Source: Chara braunii (Eukaryota; Streptophyta; Charophyceae; Charales; Characeae). Taken from it: a stretch of DNA of 64,000 nt. Location: contig BFEA01000274.1 of NCBI GenBank assembly GCA_003427395.1, positions 598,522 through 662,521 of the forward strand, in the 5' to 3' direction. The notes below the pieces were generated by a model. It did not search any database, had not been told where the DNA came from, and worked only from the letters and a program-made list of their open reading frames with translations. Positions within the stretch are counted from its first letter, which is position 1; every line of letters begins with the position of its first letter. Positions 42,040 to 52,783 of this stretch are shown here, piece by piece. A program made the translations under genes and the position numbers.

Positions 42040-43739
42040 TACACAATCGATTTCTGCCTTTGGTTTCATTAGAAGATGAATCACAACAAGAGATACAAAG
42101 ACAAAATAGATGGCTATGTTCCCAATAAGGAAAGCCAGCAAAGGAACAGATGGTTTACAGCAGAATGAGCTTCAGGTGGTAGAGCAAATGGAATTGAGTC
42201 CTGACTCGATGATTCCTTCCAATAATAGTCAAAATACTCAGACTTCTGGGAAAAACACATCTGTAGGTTTCATTCAGCTCATCGATTCAGGCTCCCCCCA
42301 CCTGCGGGTGATGGAACTAGATGACATGGGAGTGGATCCTGGAAATGCAAAACAATTGCAACTACAGACTCTGCATAGTACATCGGGGAACGGTGCCCTG
42401 ACTTGCTTCAGAGAAATTATTTCTAATCTCACGGGGGACATTTTTTTTTTGCTCATTAATCGTCAGCACCATTCCGCTGTCCATGGTAAACACAGTCAAG
42501 GGTTAATAGAGTGGGACCCGGGGTCTGTGATCCCACACTCAGTTCTGTCATCGGCCAGTTTTCATATTGATCACATCCCACAACCCCCCCTCATAGAGCA
42601 GGGACAACTCTCAGTAGCCAATACTGACTTCGGATCCGAACTGTCTACATCGGCAGTGAACACCGACTTCGGATCCGAACTGTCTACATCGGCATTGAAC
42701 TCAGATTCATCTGATCATCCCTCCCCCCTCTTGATCAATGGGGGGGAAAATAGTATAAATGCTTTTGAGAAAAATGGAAAAGAAAAAAATAACTCAAATA
42801 ATGAAACTGTCCAGGCCTCTGCTACGTGTACTAAACCATCACAACCAGACAACAGAGGCCACAGTAGAGAGGAGACCCGAGAAAGCAGGAACCAAGAAAT
42901 AGTGCTATATGACTCTTCCTTGATGGAAAAGTTTCATATGGTGCCCCTAGTGGAAAAACAGAGCTCGCAAGTAGTTGATCTCACAGAAGATCTCCCAGAT
43001 AATCATCATCAGAGATCCAGTGACTCGCCTCCTCCTCCTCTACCACTATCTTCTCTCGAATCTAAACTTACCTCCAAGAGGCAGAGGCTGAAACACCGCC
43101 TGGCGAAAGGCCAGGGAGTGTTATTTCCTTCAAAGACTGGGATTGTCCTTTTACCTGTCAGGCGAAAAAATGATATCTGGGAAGTGGGATTATTTGTACC
43201 CAGGAAGCAATCTATGGCGAAGTAACCATCCTTGGAACCACATCCCCCTTCTTGTCACTCTCCACTGAGGCTGGTAGATTAGCACGAGAGTCTCTTATCA
43301 AACACGAAATACTTAGATTTATCAAAAATTTCCTCACCCTTGGAAGTACGGCATCCTTGATCATAACGGAGGAGAACAACGTTTGGCAGAATGGGATGTG
43401 TTTTTGAGATATGCGACCGGTAAGCAGACCAATCAGAAATGGCTCAGTCAGGACCTCCTTATGGAACTACAACTGATGAAGGTCAAAGCGAGTAGCTTCT
43501 GGTCTGAAACACATGTAGGAACATTAGTGGTACGTCTCCTCAGCCATCAGGTTTTGGCACCAGGGGGTCTGTTGGACTCGGGTCAGTGGTTAGACCTTGG
43601 CAATAACACAAATAACTAATCTATTAACTAATCTTTAGTATATCTCCGGTTAGGTAGCGTTTTTTTTTATGGATAAGTATCATTTAATTGACGCCCTATA
43701 TAATAGAGATAGAACATGAAAATCTACTAAAGGCAAGCT

Positions 43740-44583
43740 GACTTAGATCTGAAATCACTCAATGTTAACGGACTGGCTTCTGCAAAGTTTGAAAAGAAGC
43801 AAGCAATCCACGATCAGCTTAAAGGAATAGGAGGAAAGGAATGACCCGACGTTATCTGTATTCAGGAAACCCATCTAATGGACACGGCCGGCCATAATCA
43901 TTACCACAAACAGATATGGCCCCATACAGCTTTCCGGGCTCATGCGCCTCGTCCAGAGAGTGCTGGAGTGGCAATATGGATCCCGCCAGGATCCAAAGTA
44001 GTTTCCGTCTACTGGGAGGTCGATAAGGAAGAAGGGAGATGGGCATACATACTTGTGATGTTAGACCTTGAGATTGTTGTTGTCTTTTCTGTGTATGGGT
44101 CAAATGAAGCAGGTAATCGACAACGCTTTTTCGGGTCTCTCATCCCCAAACTCCCTATTGGTATCCCAGTGATTATTGCGGGGGACTTTAATATTGCCCC
44201 AGATCGCTCATTGGTTCGATGGCGCATTCCAGATCCATGCCCGGACTACATAGCAGTTAATGAATCAATGATGGTTAATCTCACCCAATCTTTTAACCTC
44301 TTTGACTCGTTTAGAAGACCAAACCCCACACTTCGCACCTTTTCATGTTTTAAAAAAAATAAGTCTAGAACAGCTTCTAAGTCACGGATTGATCTGATCC
44401 TCTTATCGAAATGTCTAGAAGGAGTTGTACAAACAGCTGAATTTTTTTTCAGAAACCCTTTACCAGGACTGGACCATCCTATGTGCGCAGTCTTCCTGTC
44501 GTTCTCCAAAAAAACAGACCAAGGTAGAAGCCACTACAAGCTAAATACATCCCTTCTAAAGATAGAAAAATTCAAAATTTAGC
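43740..44583 (+). pseudogene. LINE ORF2 endonuclease domain
   Basis: Endonuclease/exonuclease/phosphatase fold of an L1-type LINE. Motifs in order: LNVNGLASAKFEKK near 43760, DVICIQETHL near 43855 (catalytic Glu), VFSVYGSN near 44085, VIIAGDFNIAP near 44170, SRIDLILLS near 44385 and GLDHPMCAV near 44470. A TGA at about 43842 interrupts just before the ETH block; otherwise 43878-44583 is open for 234 codons. It precedes the RT in the same element. Confidence 0.8.
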
Positions 44584-44639
44584 TCAAGGATGTTTGAAAT
44601 TTCTGGCGTCAACAGAAGACCCTCATCCAGGATAACATA

Positions 44640-46330
44640 ATGTGGTTCAACAACGGTCTAGTTTTCCTAGGCCGTAAATGCAATAAATATTCGAAGCTTT
44701 TAGCAGCGAAACGTCATTCCAATGAATCAAGAGTCTACCAACGTATTCATGAGTTACAATCACAAGAAAACAACTCAAACAATGATGAAAATGACGAATC
44801 AATTGCTGAAAAAAATCAGGAATTAGAGGATCGTCTCTTATCCCTCATGGAATACCGATGACAGAGAGCCCGGATCAAGGGAAAGCTTCGTCAGGTGGCT
44901 ACTGAAGGTGGAATGGATGCAAGGTTTTTTGCTATGGCTCGAGCACGGACAGGGAGAACGGTAATCGAAGCCCTTGCACACCCTCAACAACAAAATGAAC
45001 AACTAGCAACATCTACGACGGAGTGTACTAAAATTGCAAAAGATTTTTTTTAATCCCTCTTCCTTTCAGAAACGACAATTACCCCGATCAATCAACGAAT
45101 CAAGGACATTGACGATTTCCTTAAACCATTGAAAAAATTGTTATATGAGTCTCAAAGAAACACGCTCGAAAACCCGCTAACAAAAGAAAAGATATAGACT
45201 GCCCTGATGCTCATGGAAGAAGAGAAAACCCATGACATAGATGGATTACCTAAGGAATTATGACAATCTCTATGGGATTTTATAGCTCAAGATCTAATGG
45301 AGTTTTATCAGGAAGTTTGGGCTTCAGGTCGATTAGGAAAGATAGTGGGGCAAGGGGTCCTAAAGTTGCTGTATAAAAAGGGGGACAAGTGTAATATTCG
45401 AAATTATCGCCCTATCACCCTCCTCTCAGTCGTGTATAAACTCATCTAAAAAACCCTCACTATTCGCCTTAATAAATATATAGCAGATATAATCCACCCC
45501 GCGCAAACAGGTTTTATCCAAGGAAGGAATGATCAGGATAATATCCTCCTCATTAATGAGTTAATCAAACTCTCTCGCCAATCCAAACATAATGTTGCCT
45601 TCATCTTTATTGATTTTGAGAAAGCTTATGACCATGTGGATTGACTCTTCCTGGACAAATGCCTAGATAAGTTTAACTTCGGCCCGAACTTCAGGAGGTG
45701 GGTTAAAATCTTACATGAGGATGCATCAACAAGAGTCATGGTCAATGGAAATGTGACTCCTCCCATAATGCTACAAAGATCAAGACATCAAGCGCATCCA
45801 AATTACATCCATACCAGAGGACGCCATACCGGTATGTTCCCTCTTTGCTGATGACCTATCTCTCATGGTTGACGCCTCACATGAAAACCTTGAGGCAATA
45901 CAACGGATTATGGACGAATTTTGTAAACTATCAGACATGAGGGTAAACTGGGGAAACAAAACCCTAGGTTGGTAAATAATAGATATTATCCCCTTGGATT
46001 GGGTTAGGACCCTGAGAAAAGGACCTACCCTTACTCCAAACAATTGGGTCTCCATACATGATCAGCCAGGAATGGTAGGGAAGATTAGTGATGTGCGCTC
46101 CACTGGTGATGTGTTAATGACAGTTTATGATTAAGGGGAAAATGGATTCCTCATATGTACTCCACATCAGAGTACAAGACTAATCCAAAATGACAGATTA
46201 TTCAGGATTATAATCTCAATGATCAAGGATAGGTGGCTGGCTTTCAAACCAGACACACTCATATCCCATCTCCCACTAGATCCAGTTAGTTGGTCTTGGT
46301 CGTCTGCGGTATACCTAGGACGTTCTCACT
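44640..46330 (+). pseudogene. LINE ORF2 reverse transcriptase, with internal deletion
   Basis: RT landmarks in order: VLKLLYKKGDKCNIRNYRPI near 45358-45415, IHPAQTGFIQGRN near 45490, FIDFEKAYDHVD near 45605, MVNGNVTPPIML near 45740, then SLFADDLSLMVD with an intact FADD at 45844-45855. The RQGCPLSP block expected between the last two is missing, so roughly 40-60 residues appear deleted near 45776. Stops occur at several positions (for example after SLMEYR, in KEL.QSLW and in YKLI.KTL). After 46000 the sequence is hardly recognisable. Inactive. Confidence 0.8.
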
Positions 46331-46459
46331 CTTGAGTTCTTCACATGCTGTCGGTAAAATCCACATACAGGATGCTGCGTCCTGGGATAAATATAAAGAA
46401 CAAAATTGAAGATCGATGAATGAGATACCTGAATGTAAGCAAAGAGGATTTGCAGTTAG

Positions 46460-47023
46460 TTAAATGGTTGGAGGGGAGATAAAAAACGGAGATCGGAGAG
46501 AGACTCGTTGGGGACGTGGGAAGGGAACGAAGGTAGGAATGTCTGCTGGCGGCTCGCGCTGATACATCCGAAGACCGTCGTACTCGATTGCTCGTGTCGT
46601 TGCGACTATATCTCCGGGACGGGTCAGAAGATGGGTCCACTCGGCGACCAGGTCGTTTGCACACGCGCGCAGTGACGCCTTCATCGCCGAATGTCGTAAA
46701 GGAAGGAGTGTGGAGAGATTCCCACTGAAGTTGATGACGACCGATAGGCGACTGACACCTGGTACCGCTCGCTGATGAACTGCCACCGCCTCGGCCAGTG
46801 CCACCGCGTCAGGCCGGCCTTCGATTCTGAATACCGCCACTGCATACACGCCTTCTGTGCAGAAGAAGTGCGCAAGCCTCCGAAGATCTGGACGGGGGCG
46901 GGGATGATGGACTTGCCGGATCGTCAATCGATCGCGGGGAGCAAGCGATGCTGCGCTGAGGGCTTTTTCCTCCAGAAAACTCATGGCGATGGCGGAGGTG
47001 ACGGGGAGGCAGATAGGGAGCAA
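46460..47023 (-). CDS. Unrecognised ORF downstream of a gypsy integrase
   Basis: A 187-codon reverse-strand frame that overlaps the end of the integrase frame by 43 bp in a different frame. From the second Met it reads MSFLEEKALSAASLAPRD, then an Arg/Pro/His-rich stretch, then a composed region (CTEGVYAVAVFRIEGRPDA, VSRLSVVINFSGNL, RPGDIVATTRAIEYDG). I recognise no domain, no signal peptide and no obvious transmembrane segment, so it is not a clear envelope-like protein. Its position after integrase is where some gypsy elements carry an additional ORF. It could also be a chance frame in GC-rich sequence. Confidence 0.4.
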   Translation of the reverse strand: MLPICLPVTSAIAMSFLEEKALSAASLAPRDRLTIRQVHHPRPRPDLRRLAHFFCTEGVYAVAVFRIEGRPDAVALAEAVAVHQRAVPGVSRLSVVINFSGNLSTLLPLRHSAMKASLRACANDLVAEWTHLLTRPGDIVATTRAIEYDGLRMYQREPPADIPTFVPFPRPQRVSLRSPFFISPPTI

Positions 47024-48107
47024 GAGGAATAGGGAGATGGCGGAGAGCTAGAGTCGTTGTTTTCGGCTTCCTCAGAGGGAGAGATCGAGGGAGAAGGAGA
47101 CGGTGCCGAAGGGAGGAGGCAAAGATAGGATACGTGGCGTGTGATCGAACGAGCCGACCGACTGCCGGAGACTTCTGGGGCGAGACGCACGGTGTCCACG
47201 CCGTTGGGGCCGAGCTCGATCATGCGATATCGCCCGAAGAATCGTGGCGCTAGCTTACCCTGGCGAGCACATTTCCTCACCTGCACCACGCCCCCCAATT
47301 TGTACCGGGGCCGCGGACCCGCATTCCCATTTCGGGCCTCGTAGCTCCGGACCTGTCGGCCCTGGGCTAGTTCGGTCATTTTCTGTCGCTTTCGGGCTAG
47401 CCTGGGCAGCGACCTTTCCATTAACTCTAGGTGTCGTTTGGCCTTATCCCGAGCCGTAGCCCTAGTGGGCCGTCGGTTTAACGTAGACTCATCCGGGAGG
47501 CTTGGTATCAAAACGCAAGCGACACTATTGGTCCTTAATTGGAAGGGGCTCAGCCCCGTTGATTCGTGGGGCGTTCCGCGATGGACCACCAAGATATGAT
47601 CGACGATATCGGGCCAGGGTCTCGGATCCCTTGCCCCGATGTTCCGTCGCAACGCTGTTTTTATCACCCGGTTATCATTTTCGACCAGTCCGTTAGATTG
47701 TGACATGTGAGGTGCAGTGTTCCGTATGGCGACGCCATGTAGGACCAGATTCCTTAATACCTTTCCCCTTAATTCAGCCCCGTTATCGGTCAGGATCTCT
47801 TCGGTATCCTGATGCATCCCGAGGAAATGGTTGACATATCTCACGATCTCCGTGGCTTGTCGCGTTGTCGAACAGCGGCGCGCCGCATCAACATATAGTT
47901 GACTCATCGCGGCCAGCCTCCGCACCATAGGGCTGCTTGTGGTCACGATCAGCAGAATGTTGACACGCTGGTTTGGCCCTTGGGTCGAGTCAACGGACAA
48001 GACGGCGCGACGGTCCAGCCCCATGGAGATCGAATCACGGCTTTTGGGCTGAACCGCCGCATCTACAAGGGCCAGATTAGTACGGCCCGGTCCGAACGGT
48101 ACTGAAA
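46981..48107 (-). CDS. Ty3/gypsy-type integrase fragment, reverse strand
   Basis: The open frame with a Met runs 48024-46981 (347 codons) and the same frame extends upstream to about 48107. The DDE catalytic core is complete: LSVDST (first Asp), ILTDNGAEL (second Asp) and NGLVENDNRVIK (Glu). After it come STGLSPFQLRTN, then YKLGGVVQVRK...LAPRFFGRYRMIE, the usual C-terminal DNA-binding fold. The tail is Ser/Pro-rich. The HHCC zinc domain, RT and protease are absent, so this is the 3' part of an element cut at about 48.11 kb. It lacks internal stops, suggesting moderate age. Confidence 0.8.
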
Positions 48108-48294
48108 ACGGACCAAGGGTTAGTGAGAAAAATAGAATTGACCAGTTGGGACCGGACTTGCCGCGTCGGGAACAGTGCGGCCCGAAATGGTCAAGGGGAA
48201 TACGGGATTGGGCCCCTTATTATGATTAAGAGGGGTGTTTTATTTTTAAAACAATGCCGACCCTTAGTATTCCAAAGTCGGGCCAGCCCAAGCC

Positions 48295-48655
48295 CAACGC
48301 TAATTTTAGCATTGGTCCGTGCTATTTTTAGCATTGGCCGCGCTATTTTTGGCACATGCCTGAGTTATTTTTAGCACAGGCTCAAGCTAAATATAGCGCA
48401 TGCCCACGCTATTTTTAGCATAGGGCTGACTGTCCGTATCCCAAGGTCGGGGCTGTCCCAAGTCCCGCGCTATCTTTAGCGCAGTCCCGCGCTAATCTTA
48501 GCACAGACCCGCGCTATATTTAGCGCAGACCCGTGCTATTTTTAACATGGGACTGACTGTTCGTGTCCCAAAGTCGGAACTGTCCCAGTCCCGCGCTAAT
48601 TTTAGAGCAGGCCTGTGCTAATTTTAGCACAGGCCTGTACTATTTTTAGCCCAAG
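48295..48655 (+). repeat. Thirteen short palindromic repeats upstream of a TATA box
   Basis: About 13 units of roughly 22 bp, each built round the palindrome GCTAWTTTTAGC (variants GCTATTTTTAGC, GCTAAATATAGC, GCTAATCTTAGC), in two blocks separated by two copies of GACTGACTGTYCGTRTCCCA. They end about 40 bp before the TATA box, a layout typical of enhancer repeats in an LTR U3 region. Confidence 0.75.
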
Positions 48656-48692
48656 GACTGCTGTACCTTGCTCGATCACCCGGCCTCTTCAC

Positions 48693-48700
48693 TATAAAAG
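48693..48700 (+). promoter_or_regulatory. TATA box, candidate retroelement promoter
   Basis: TATAAAAG in a CTTCACTATAAAAGAGAGGC context, directly downstream of the palindromic repeat block and reading rightward toward the large element. The neighbouring reverse integrase has the wrong orientation to use it. Confidence 0.6.
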
Positions 48701-48719
48701 AGAGGCTGAGCCACTTGAA

Positions 48720-49060
48720 AGAGGGAGAAACCTTTATTTGCGGGAATGCGGAAGCGCTGGCGGAACGACCAGCGGGAGCTACAACATTGGAACAAGTAAG
48801 GGAAGGAGAAAGACAAGGCAAGCAAGGGACAGGTAAAGGAGTGGGGCAGCTTGTGGAAGGGGTAGTCCTGGTTCTCACTAGGGTCATAGCCCTCTCCCTT
48901 GCCCCCCCTCCTATCTCTCTCTCCCTTTGCTCTCTTCTCTCCCTATCTTCTTCCTCCCTCTCCTTACCCACTTCTGTCATCCCCCCCTTTAGTCAGACCG
49001 GTCGCTTATGAATAAGCCCCGATTTTTATTTTATTTTATTTTATTCTATTTTTATCTCCG
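48720..49060 (+). other. Candidate leader with possible splice signals
   Basis: A purine-rich leader (GAAAGAGGGAGAAACC) contains AACAAGTAAGGG near 48789, a fair splice donor, and a long pyrimidine tract ending CCCCCCTTTAG at about 48993, a good acceptor. No coding frame with a domain was recognised. Use of these sites is an inference. Confidence 0.35.
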
Positions 49061-49139
49061 GCGTGCATCATTATCGCACAAAGGTTACCGTATGACTGTG
49101 CGCCGCGGCCGAGAGCACAAGGGTTACTGTGTGCCTGTG

Positions 49140-49995
49140 CCCTGCGCCAATGAGCATCTGAGCGCCCTACGCCAATAAGTATCTGAGCGCACCGCGCTAA
49201 TGAGTATCCGTACGTCTGAGCGCCCTGCACCAATGGGTATCTGAGCGCACCATGCTAATGAGTATCTGTACATCTGAGCGCCCTGCGCCAATGAGTATCT
49301 GAGCGCACCACGCTAATGAGTATCTGTACATCTGAGCGCCTTGCGCCAATGAGTATCTGAGCGCACNNNNNNNNNNNNNNNNNNNNNNNNNNNNNNNNNN
49401 NNNNNNNNNNNNNNNNNNNNNNNNNNNNNNNNNNNNNNNNNNNNNNNNNNNNNNNNNNNNNNNNNNNNNNNNNNNNNNNNNNNNNNNNNNNNNNNNNNNN
49501 NNNNNNNNNNNNNNNNNNNNNNNNNNNNNNNNNNNNNNNNNNNNNNNNNNNNNNNNNNNNNNNNNNNNNNNNNNNNNNNNNNNNNNNNNNNNNNNNNNNN
49601 NNNNNNNNNNNNNNNNATCTGAGCGCCTTGCGCCAATGAGTATCTGAGCGCACCTCGCTAACGAGTGTCTGTATATCTGAGCGCCCTGCGCCAATGAGTA
49701 TCTGAGCGCACTGCACTAATGAGTATGTGTACATCTGAGCGCCCAGCGCCATCGAGTATCTGAGCGCACCGCGGTAATGAGTATTTGTATATCTGAGCGC
49801 ATTGTGCCAATGAGTATCTGAGCGCATTGCGCTAATGAGTATCTGTATATCTGAGCGCATTGCGCCAATGAGTATCTGAGCGCATCGCATTAATGAGTAT
49901 CTGTATATCTGAGGGCATCAAGCCAATGAGTATCAAGGTCACCGGACATCTGAGCGTACCTCGCCAAAGAGTATCAAGGACGTTGTATGTCTGAG
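49140..49995 (+). repeat. 58-bp tandem array with assembly gap
   Basis: The unit consists of two related halves, ATGAGTATCTGAGCGCACC and ATGAGTATCTGTACATCTGA, separated by CGCTA and GCGCCA elements; the period is 58 bp. The gap at 49367-49616 lies inside. The last units diverge (ATCAAGCCAATGAGTATCAA). Continuous open frames on the reverse strand are repeat artefacts. Confidence 0.85.
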
Positions 49996-50029
49996 CGAAC
50001 TGAGCAAGTCGATTTACCGTGCCGTAGGC

Positions 50030-50300
50030 ACTTGAACTGAGCAAGTCGATTCATTGTGCCAGCAGACACTCAAACTGAGTATCATTACGATTTATTGTGT
50101 CAGCGGGCACTCAGATTGAGTATCATTGCCGAGTTATTGTGCCAGCAGGCACTCAAATTGAGTATCATTGCCAAGTTATTGTGCCAGCAGGCACCCAGAT
50201 TGAGAATTATTGCCAATTTATTGTGCAATTAGGCTTTCAGATTGAGTATCTTCGCCAATTTACGATGCCAGCAAACACCCAAATTGAGTACAGTGATTTT
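50030..50300 (+). repeat. 42-bp tandem array
   Basis: The unit GCACTCAAATTGAGTATCAT then TGCCAAGTTATTGTGCCAGC is repeated about five times, with diverging copies at the right end (CAAGGGGCACYCAGA). Confidence 0.8.
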
Positions 50301-50369
50301 GCTGTGCCAAGGGGCACCCAGACCGAATAGACCGATTTTGGTATGCCAAGGGGCACTCAGATCGAGTAC

Positions 50370-50815
50370 ACTGATTTTGCGAATGTGCGCACTAAAACTT
50401 GAGTGTGACACTGTGCCGTTAATTTGAGAAAACCAATGATGCATACGCGACTGTGCGCACTCAGATTTGAGTGCGACACTGCGCTTATTATCTGAGGAAC
50501 CCGGTTTAATGATCTTGAGTATATGCGACTGTGCGCACTCAGATTTGAATGCGACACTGCGCTCTTTATCTGAGAAACCCGCTTTGATGATTTTGAGTAT
50601 GTGCGACAGTGCGCACTTTGTCTGTAAATTTGGCATGACGATTTTGAACATGTGCAACAGTGTGCACTCAATTTGAAAACTCAGCATTGATCATTCCAAG
50701 CAAGTGTGACTGTGCGCTCTCGAATTTGGGTGTGACATTGCATGATCAATATGCAAAACTCAACTTTGATGATTTCGATTTTTGCTCAATCTGCGTACAC
50801 TGCTTCTGATGATTC
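50370..50815 (+). repeat. ~70-80-bp degenerate tandem array
   Basis: Copies share GACTGTGCGCACTCAGATTT, GAGTGCGACACTGCGC, a TATCTGAG-AACCC block and GATGATTTTGAGTATGTGCG. About five copies can be followed. Confidence 0.7.
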
Positions 50816-50819
50816 TGAG

Positions 50820-51960
50820 TGCGCGCCCAGCCTCAGTTTGGTCGTTTGAGTGCGCGCCCAGCCTCAGTTTGGCCNTTTGAGTGCGCGCCTAGTCTCAATT
50901 TGGCCGTTTGAGTGCGCACTTAGTCGCAATTTGGCTGATCGAGTGCGCGCCCAGTCTCAGATTGGCTGTTAGAATGCGCGCCCAGTCTCACTTTGGTTGA
51001 TCGAGTGCACGTCCAGTCTCGGTTTGGCTGTTTGAGTGCGCGCCCAGGCTCAGTTTGGCTGATTGAGTGGGCGCCCAGACTCAGTTTGGCTATTGGAGTG
51101 CGCGCCCATGCACGCCCAAGCTTGATAGTGTTATTTGAGTGCGCGCCTAAGCTTGACATTGTTGTTAGAGTGCGCACAAGCTTGATAGTGTTATTTGAGT
51201 GCGTGTCCAAGCTTGACATTGTTATTGGAGTGCGCGCCCATGCGCGCCCAAGCTTGATAGTGTTATTTGAGTGCACGCCCATGCTTGACATTGCTGTTAG
51301 AGTGCGCGCCCATGCGCACCCACGCTTGATAGTGTTATTTGAGTGCGCGCCCGAGCTTGGCATTGTTATATGAGTGTGCGCTCGTGCGCGCCCGAGCTTG
51401 GCATTGCTATACGAGTGTGCGCCCGTGCGCGCCCGAGCTTGGCATTGCTATATGAGTATGCGCCCGAGCGCGCCCGAGCCCGGGATTACTATATGAGTGT
51501 GTACCCGTGCGCGCCCGAGCCCGGTATTGCTATATGAGTGTGCGCCCGTGCGCCCCCGAGCTCAGTATTGCTATATGAGTGTGCCCCTGTGCACGCTCAA
51601 GCCTGGTATTGATATATGAGTGAGCGCCCGTGCACGCCCGAGCTCGGTATTGCTACATGAGTGAGCGCCCCGTGTGTGCCTGAGCTCAGTATTGTTATAT
51701 GAGAGTTCGCCCGTGCGCGCCCCAGCTCAGTAGCGCTATATTAGTGCGCGCCCATGCGCACCCAAGCCAGATATTGTATTTTGAGTATGCACTCACGTGC
51801 GCCCATGATCTGTATTGCTATTTGAGCGCGCGCCAACGCGCGCCCAGGTTTGGTATTGCAGTGAGAGTGCGCGCCCATGCGCGCCCGAGTTAGCTATAGC
51901 CATTTGAGTGCACGCCAATGCGCGCCCATGATTGATATTGCTTCATGAGTGCACCCGGGC
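50820..51960 (+). repeat. 31-bp then 41-bp tandem array
   Basis: The array begins with 31-bp units (GAGTGCGCGCCCAGTCTCAG plus TTTGGCYGTTT) and changes at about 51085 to 41-bp units in which GAGTGCGCGCCCATGCGCGC is followed by CCAAGCTTGRYATTG and TTATWT. The 41-bp part has more than 20 copies. One unresolved base lies at 50875. Open frames here follow the unit length and are not genes. Confidence 0.85.
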
Positions 51961-52369
51961 TCGAGTAGGTTATACGAGTGCGTTGTCTGATGATTCTAGG
52001 ACGGGTGTCCCGCCGATATGATGGTCAGGGATGCATGTCCAGCGAGTGTGATTAGTCTTGAGGACGTGACAGGATGCCCCTGATGGTACGATTAGCCCCA
52101 AAATCCTGCTGATTTGATTTCCTGCTGATCAGTCTCTGCATAGACGATATTCATATCAGACCCCGTGCGGACAGTATTTTTCCCGCACACATGATATCAG
52201 GGCAGTCTGGTTTGCACGCGCAGTATTTTGCAACTGGCCCCTGCATAAATAATATCTTGAAGATCAGTCCCTCTCAGTGATGATACTTGCAGTTCAGTCC
52301 TCATGTTCTAGTCCACTTGCCGCAGAGATGTTCGTATGATATTGCTATGATGAGTTGCTGAGCTGATGA

Positions 52370-52610
52370 GTTGCTGTTCAGCCGGGCCTATTCAGGCGGG
52401 CCCTTGTATCGAGTTGTTGTTGTTTCAGCCGGGCCCATTCAGGCAGGCCTTTATATCGAGTTGTTGCTGTTTCAGCCGGGCCCATTCAGGCGGGCCCTTA
52501 TATCGAGTTGTTGCTGTTTTCAGCCGGGCCCATTCAGGCGGGCCCCTATATCAAATTATTGCTATTCAGTCGGGCCCATTCAGGCGGGCCCCTATATTGA
52601 GTTGGTTGCC
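52370..52610 (+). repeat. ~50-bp tandem array
   Basis: About five copies of CAGCCGGGCCCATTCAGGCG then GGCCCYTATATCGAGTTGTT. 51960-52370 before it and 52610-52780 after it hold no recognisable gene. Confidence 0.85.
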
Positions 52611-52783
52611 ACCAGTTTGGCTTGAGGGTCTATTGAGGTGCTGTCCTCTTTGACCCTATCGAGTAGGGTTATTTTCTTGGGCTATTGATATCCCCCTCAT
52701 CTTCAGGACATCATTGCCTGGCATAGCAGTTTGTCAGGGATATTCTATATTATTCTGCAGACTGGTCAAGCTGACTTCTCAAC

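Larger units (their letters stand above)
40016..43225 (+). pseudogene. LINE ORF1, C-terminal part, interrupted by an inserted LINE
   Basis: The frame at 40016-40613 (ending ...GTQLLPNV) is cut by the reverse LINE and resumes after it at 42025 (QLLPNVHNRF...), shown by the repeated codons of the target duplication. It continues in a shifted frame at 42110-43225 (371 codons). The protein is polar and Ser/Asn/Glu-rich, with a 13-residue tandem repeat NTDFGSELSTSAV near 42620-42695 and a basic end (SKRQRLKHRLAKG). No catalytic motif. It would be an unusually long ORF1 extension, though part of the length may be non-ORF1 sequence. Confidence 0.5.
38000..46330 (+). mobile_element. Long LINE with ORF1 and ORF2, decayed, hosting a second LINE
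   Basis: Ordered remnants of ORF1 (38358-43225, CCHC knuckle), endonuclease (43740-44583) and RT (44640-46330) on one strand. A foreign 1411-bp LINE is inserted at 40614-42024. Both outer boundaries are approximate, no A tail is visible, and the RT end runs into the neighbouring reverse gypsy fragment, so the 3' end is probably truncated. Confidence 0.75.

Noticed and set aside
49197-49890. Reverse-strand open frames of 107-211 codons
   Set aside because: They cross the assembly gap and arise from the 58-bp repeat unit.
50993-51537. Open frames rich in Arg, Ala and Pro
   Set aside because: Products of the 31- and 41-bp repeats with no composition typical of a protein.
49140-52610. CRISPR-like regularly spaced repeats
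   Set aside because: Whole units repeat in tandem without unique spacers, in a eukaryotic transposon context.
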